From the NCBI GenBank assembly GCA_030740315.1, contig JASLXN010000059.1:1-8128 (forward strand): a stretch of DNA of 8,128 nucleotides, in the 5' to 3' direction. Positions within the stretch are counted from its first letter, which is position 1. Each line of letters opens with the position of its first letter. Shown piece by piece: positions 5,336-8,128 of the stretch. The notes below the pieces were generated by a model. The model saw nothing but the letters and a program-made list of their open reading frames with translations, did not search any database and was not told the origin of the DNA. Source of the DNA: Dehalococcoidia bacterium. Its GTDB lineage: Bacteria; Chloroflexota; Dehalococcoidia; JACVQG01; JAHKAY01. A program made the translations under genes and the position numbers.

Positions 5336-6103
5336 ATGCAAAAGCGGCCCACTGTTTTTGACCTGAGCTTCGCACTGTCCAACAGCGACCCAGAGCCGAT
5401 GCTCCAGCCCAAGATAACATACCAGAATCATCAGGATACGGCGAAAGGTTTCGGCGCCGCCTTCGGACTACAGCCCGAGGACTTCCCGGGTAGCAACTTC
5501 GCCGGGGTGGAGACCGTAACCCTGAGCACCCACTCCGGGACCCATGTAGATGCCCCTTGGCACTATGGTCCCTGGTCCGGCGGTAGGCCTTCCCGCACAA
5601 TAGACCAGATGCCCCTGGAGTGGTTCTTTAGCGATGGTGTGGTGTTGGACTTCACCCACAAGGGGGCCGGTGAGGCCGTCAACCCCCGGGAAATGGAGCA
5701 GGCCCTAGGGAAAATCGGCTACAGCATCAAGCCCTACGATATCGTACTGTTGCGTACCGATACCTACAAGCACTTTGGAGAGCCGGGGTACGATGAACTC
5801 CACTGTGGGGTGACCCCGGAGGCTACCCACTGGCTGATAGACCGGGGGATAAAGGTGATGGGCATAGATGCCTGGGGGTGGGACCCTCCCTTCACCATGA
5901 TGGCTGACCAGGTGAAGCAGGGCCATAAAGATGTGCTGTGGGCGGCCCACTTCGTGGGCAAGGAGAAAGAGTACTGCCACATAGAGAAGCTGGCCAACCT
6001 GGACAAGCTGCCCCGGCCCTCCGGCTTCAAGGTGGCCGTGTTCCCGGTGAAGATTGAGAGGGCCAGCGCCGGCTGGGTGCGGGCGGTGGCCATATTTGAG
6101 TAG
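5336..6103 (+). CDS. Cyclase-family metal-dependent hydrolase (kynurenine formamidase-like)
   Basis: A 255-residue member of the cyclase family (PF04199), whose known members hydrolyse N-formylkynurenine, isatin or cyclic compounds using bound metal. The signature HSGTHVDAPWH spans residues 66-76 and supplies the expected ligands H66, H70 and D72, with H76 beside them. A second active-site pair is visible as H205 (AAHFVG) and E217 in IEKLANL; the 12-residue separation equals that of the H/E pair in KynB-type formamidases. The segment VLLRTDTYKHF (137-147) is also family-like. The N-terminal extension before the signature (about 65 residues) is longer than in true KynB, pointing to a broader cyclase or lactonase/amidase subgroup. 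Co-transcription with a CoA transferase suggests that its carboxylic acid product is activated to a CoA ester (inference). The substrate is unknown. Its end faces the end of the first SDR gene 40 nt away, with no obvious terminator between. Confidence 0.9.
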   Translation: MQKRPTVFDLSFALSNSDPEPMLQPKITYQNHQDTAKGFGAAFGLQPEDFPGSNFAGVETVTLSTHSGTHVDAPWHYGPWSGGRPSRTIDQMPLEWFFSDGVVLDFTHKGAGEAVNPREMEQALGKIGYSIKPYDIVLLRTDTYKHFGEPGYDELHCGVTPEATHWLIDRGIKVMGIDAWGWDPPFTMMADQVKQGHKDVLWAAHFVGKEKEYCHIEKLANLDKLPRPSGFKVAVFPVKIERASAGWVRAVAIFE

Positions 6104-6143
6104 GGGGCGTAAGACCCGTAGCAAGGTTCCCTAACTGCCGTCC

Positions 6144-6908
6144 TCAGACGGAGGTCATGCCGCCGCTGATGTTTATGGTAGCGCCCGTGATATAGGCCGC
6201 CTGGTCCGAGCACAGAAATACCACTGGATACGCCTGCTCCTCCGGCTCACATAAACGCCCCATGGGGATGTGTTTTGCCCTGTCTGCGGTCATCTCCGGG
6301 GTATAAATCTTAGCTATTCTCTCGCTCAAGGTAAGCCCGGGAGCGGTGGCGTTGACGGTAACGCCGTGTGGCGCCACCTCCGCAGCCACATGCCGGGTGA
6401 AGCCCAGCATACCCGCCTTGGCCGCCGCATAGATGGCGGAGGTCAGATAGGTAACCGTCAGGCCAGCCCCGGATGAGATATTGACCACCCTCCCCCATTT
6501 CCTCTCCACCATGCCGGGCAGGGCCAGGCGGGTGAGCAGAAATGCACTGCGGAGGTTGATGTTCATCAAATCGTCCCAGTCGGCCACGGAGTACTCGGAT
6601 ACCAGTGCGGGGCGAGGGAAACCCCCGGCGCAGTTCACCAGTATGTCAACTTTTCCCAGGCGGGCTGCCGCGTCTTTATAGGCCACATCCACCTCCTCGG
6701 GGCTGGAGACCTCGCAGCGGGCGAAGAAAGAGCTGGTCCCCATCTCCCGTAGCTTCGCCTCCACAGCGCTGCCTCTATCCATATCTCGGCCTATCGCCGC
6801 CACATCCACCCCCTCCCCAGCCAGCAGGGTGGCGATGCTCTTGCCTATCCCGGCAGTGGCACCGCTGACCACGGCTTTTTTGCCTTTAAGCTCCGAGTAT
6901 AAGCCCAT
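6144..6908 (-). CDS. Short-chain dehydrogenase/reductase (SDR), NADP-type signature
   Basis: A 254-residue classical SDR oxidoreductase. The cofactor loop is SGATAGIG at 15-22, with Ser in place of the usual Thr. NCAG lies at 92-95, MNINLRS at 115-121, and the active site comprises NISSG (143-147), Y160 and K164 in YAAAKAG. The PG motif (190-191) and the C-terminal GATINISGG (242-250) are typical. The second strand ends in GRD (40-42); an arginine here usually signals preference for NADP(H). The family oxidises alcohols or reduces ketones, and FabG-like and sugar or steroid dehydrogenases cannot be separated by eye. ATG at 6908 is preceded by AAGGAGAGG, a good ribosome site. The gene lies 221 nt downstream of a second SDR on the same strand and converges on the cyclase gene, so a shared pathway is plausible but not proven. 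Confidence 0.92.
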   Translation of the reverse strand: MGLYSELKGKKAVVSGATAGIGKSIATLLAGEGVDVAAIGRDMDRGSAVEAKLREMGTSSFFARCEVSSPEEVDVAYKDAAARLGKVDILVNCAGGFPRPALVSEYSVADWDDLMNINLRSAFLLTRLALPGMVERKWGRVVNISSGAGLTVTYLTSAIYAAAKAGMLGFTRHVAAEVAPHGVTVNATAPGLTLSERIAKIYTPEMTADRAKHIPMGRLCEPEEQAYPVVFLCSDQAAYITGATINISGGMTSV

Positions 6909-7008
6909 GTTACCTCTCCTTATGTCCTGTTATATTCGCACATTATTTAACCTGCATCGTCCTTCCCACCCACCAGCCCGAGGGTTATATTTTGGGGGGC
7001 TTCGTCGT

Positions 7009-7056
7009 GGGGGCCTTGTGGAGCTCAGCCGTTCGGCTGAGCTCCACAAGGCCCCC
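7009..7056. repeat. Perfect 23-bp inverted repeat with a 2-nt centre
   Basis: The arms 7009-7031 and 7034-7056 are exact reverse complements, from GGGGGCCTTGTGG... to ...CCACAAGGCCCCC, around a TT centre. In RNA this would be a very stable hairpin on either strand. No run of T follows on either strand, so it is not a standard intrinsic terminator. It lies about 75 nt downstream of the second SDR gene and 100 nt upstream of the first. A G6 tract at 6994-6999 could compete for pairing with the C6 tract at 7052-7057. It may be a repetitive extragenic palindrome, a factor-dependent 3' end or a mobile-element remnant. Confidence 0.85.
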
Positions 7057-7129
7057 CTTGGAGTTTGCGGAAGCATCCCCCAGATGCTGTGGACAGGGGG
7101 GAAAGATGGCACCGGCTTAGCAACTCTGT

Positions 7130-7906
7130 CTATCTGCACGTGAGGCCGCCATCTACCATGAGGCAGGCGCCATTGCAGTAGGATGCATCGTCGGAGGCCA
7201 GGAAGAGCACGGCGTTGGCTATCTCCTCGGGCGTGCCGGAACGGCCCAGCGGGACCGAGTCCCGTACGATTGCTTGCCTTTCCTCATACGCCTTCTCATC
7301 CCCAGCCACCCTAAGACGCACCAAGGCCGAGTCTATCAGCCCGGGGACCACGCAGTTCACCCTGATATTCTCACGGCCGTAGTCGTAGGCCATATCCTGG
7401 CTAAGCTTGATTACGGCAGCCTTTGCGGCGTTGTAGGCCCACATTGTATCGTGTAGGTAGGCGGCCACCGAGGCGTTGTTGATGATAACTCCACTCCCTG
7501 TCCTGCGCATCTGTGGAATTACATACTTGGAAACCAGGAAGATGCTCTTCAAGCAGAGGTCAATGGTCCTGTCCCACGGCTCTTCGGGGGTGGTTACGAC
7601 ATCCGAGCCCCAGCCGCCGCCCACATTGTTGAACAGGACATCTATCTGACCATGGGCGGACACCACCGCCTCCACCATCCGTCGGACATCCGCATCCTTG
7701 AGCACATTGGCCTCCAGTGGCATAGCCTCGCCGCCCTCATCCCGTATCATATTCACCGTCTCTACGGCGGACTCCATCTTGCGGTCAACCACCACCACCC
7801 GGGCACCCTCGCGGGCGAATTGGATGGCGCTGGCCCGGCCGTTGCTCATGGAAGGGCCTATGGAGCCGCCCCCGGACACCAGGACTACTTTGTTGGTGAA
7901 TCTTAT
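7130..7906 (-). CDS. SDR oxidoreductase, NAD-type signature, apparent ATA start codon
   Basis: A 258-residue classical SDR if begun at the ATA codon at 7906-7904. Translation from there gives (I/M)RFTNKVVLVSGGGSIGPS, a complete first strand KVVLV (6-10) and cofactor loop SGGGSIG (11-17). The SIGP...NGRA pattern is known from an SDR subgroup. The second strand ends VVVVD with D41, suggesting NAD(H). Further motifs are NNVGGG (93-98), NNAS (143-146), catalytic Y158 and K162 in YNAAKAAV, VPG (187-189) and VDGG (251-254). A perfect AGGAGG lies 5 nt upstream of the ATA. A TAA stops the frame at 13 codons upstream, and no ATG, GTG or TTG lies between it and the ATA. The first conventional in-frame start is GTG at 7879, which has no ribosome site and removes the first strand. 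Either ATA is used, or an ATG was mutated or misread here. It is divergent from, or upstream-flanked by, a possible insertion-sequence end. Confidence 0.88.
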   Translation of the reverse strand: MRFTNKVVLVSGGGSIGPSMSNGRASAIQFAREGARVVVVDRKMESAVETVNMIRDEGGEAMPLEANVLKDADVRRMVEAVVSAHGQIDVLFNNVGGGWGSDVVTTPEEPWDRTIDLCLKSIFLVSKYVIPQMRRTGSGVIINNASVAAYLHDTMWAYNAAKAAVIKLSQDMAYDYGRENIRVNCVVPGLIDSALVRLRVAGDEKAYEERQAIVRDSVPLGRSGTPEEIANAVLFLASDDASYCNGACLMVDGGLTCR

Positions 7907-7911
7907 TTTAT

Positions 7912-7917
7912 CCTCCT
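7912..7917 (-). promoter_or_regulatory. Ribosome binding site positioned for an ATA start
   Basis: AGGAGG on the minus strand is followed by 5 nt (ATAAA) and then ATA at 7906. The spacing is ideal for initiation at the ATA and far too long for the GTG at 7879 (32 nt). Confidence 0.75.
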
Positions 7918-8073
7918 TCCCGCAGAGGGCTGTTGGGCTATATTACCACGGGGTCCGGCCGGACGGGGAATCCTGCTCCGGCTGTACTATCTTTCATTCT
8001 TTGTCACCTGTCTCGTGACCCGGGCCTGTCGGCTGCTGGCCCAAACACATTGGGGGGTTTGGGGGCAATGAGA
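7918..8073. other. Upstream region of the NAD-type SDR gene
   Basis: No coding region is convincing here. On the minus strand TAATAT (7945-7940) could be a -10 box, but no good -35 hexamer lies at normal distance. The perfect 12-bp palindrome GTCCGGCCGGAC (7953-7964) sits just upstream of it. Smaller inverted repeats are GTCAC-N7-GTGAC (8003-8019) and CCCAAAC-N10-GTTTGGG (8040-8063). The last could be a weak hairpin near the edge of a possible inserted element. Confidence 0.35.
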
Positions 8074-8128
8074 TGGACCCCAAAAACTGGACAGGTAGTT
8101 AAGAAGCTAAGAGCGGGTTCTGCTCCCT
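8074..8128 (+). mobile_element. Possible terminus of an IS3-like insertion sequence (partial)
   Basis: The stretch beginning TGGACCCCAAAAACTGGACA resembles, from memory of the family, the terminal inverted repeats of IS3-family elements, which begin with TG and often carry a GGAC...CTGGACA pattern. The element would extend to the right beyond the window, where its transposase genes and matching right end would be expected. No transposase sequence is visible, so this is only a suggestion. Confidence 0.35.

Noticed and set aside
5336..6103. Kynurenine formamidase (kynB) as a firm assignment
   Set aside because: The active-site residues fit, but the longer N-terminus and the CoA-transferase context, with no other kynurenine-pathway genes, make a different substrate more likely.
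7009..7056. Intrinsic terminator
   Set aside because: The stem is ideal, but neither strand has a T-tract after it.
7877..7879. GTG at 7879 as the start of the NAD-type SDR
   Set aside because: It lacks a ribosome site and truncates the first beta strand, while an ideal ribosome site and matching coding sequence lie upstream at the ATA.
7652..8071. Open 139-codon frame on the plus strand over the SDR start and upstream region
   Set aside because: It is antisense to the SDR in its first half, has no ribosome site or recognisable domain, and its composition is that of a shadow frame.

Overview
This window is a moderately GC-rich bacterial chromosome segment. It has tight gene packing, frequent GTG starts and strong AGGAGG-type ribosome binding sites. 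The combination of housekeeping genes (lspA, an RluD-type synthase) with small-molecule catabolism genes (CoA transferase, cyclase-family hydrolase, SDR dehydrogenases) resembles environmental Chloroflexota such as Dehalococcoidia. That assignment is an impression from gene style, not a demonstrated fact.

Layout. (1) 1-238, minus: N-terminus of a ketopantoate reductase-like NAD(P)-binding protein, cut by the window edge. (2) 434-1648, plus: an MFS exporter of the fosmidomycin-resistance type, divergent from gene 1 across a 195-bp region with small repeats. (3) 3757-1700, minus: a compact three-gene run, DUF72 protein - lspA - RluD-type pseudouridine synthase, with 14-nt and 4-nt gaps. (4) 3958-6103, plus: a three-gene operon, CoA transferase subunits A and B and a metal-dependent cyclase-family hydrolase, with 10-nt and 9-nt gaps. 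It is preceded by a 200-bp control region holding a good sigma70-like promoter, two palindromic operator candidates, a 13-bp tandem duplication and a leader stem-loop. (5) 6908-6144 and 7906-7130, both minus: two SDR oxidoreductases, one with NADP-type and one with NAD-type signature residues, separated by 221 bp containing a perfect 23-bp inverted repeat. (6) 7907-8128: upstream region of the second SDR, ending in a possible insertion-sequence terminus.

How the genes may work together (inference). The cyclase-family hydrolase could open a cyclic amide, lactone or cyclic dione. The CoA transferase could activate the resulting oxo acid with an acyl-CoA donor, and the two SDRs could interconvert hydroxyl and keto groups upstream. 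This would be a small catabolic module for a cyclic substrate, controlled by a repressor and activator acting in the 3.80-3.95 kb control region. The substrate cannot be read from the sequence.

The most notable single observations are an SDR gene whose only well-placed start codon is ATA, an ATGT-N8-ACAT palindrome (PadR-type spacing) sitting at the expected transcription start of the CoA-transferase operon, and the perfect 23-bp palindrome between the SDR genes. No RNA gene, CRISPR array or complete mobile element was seen.
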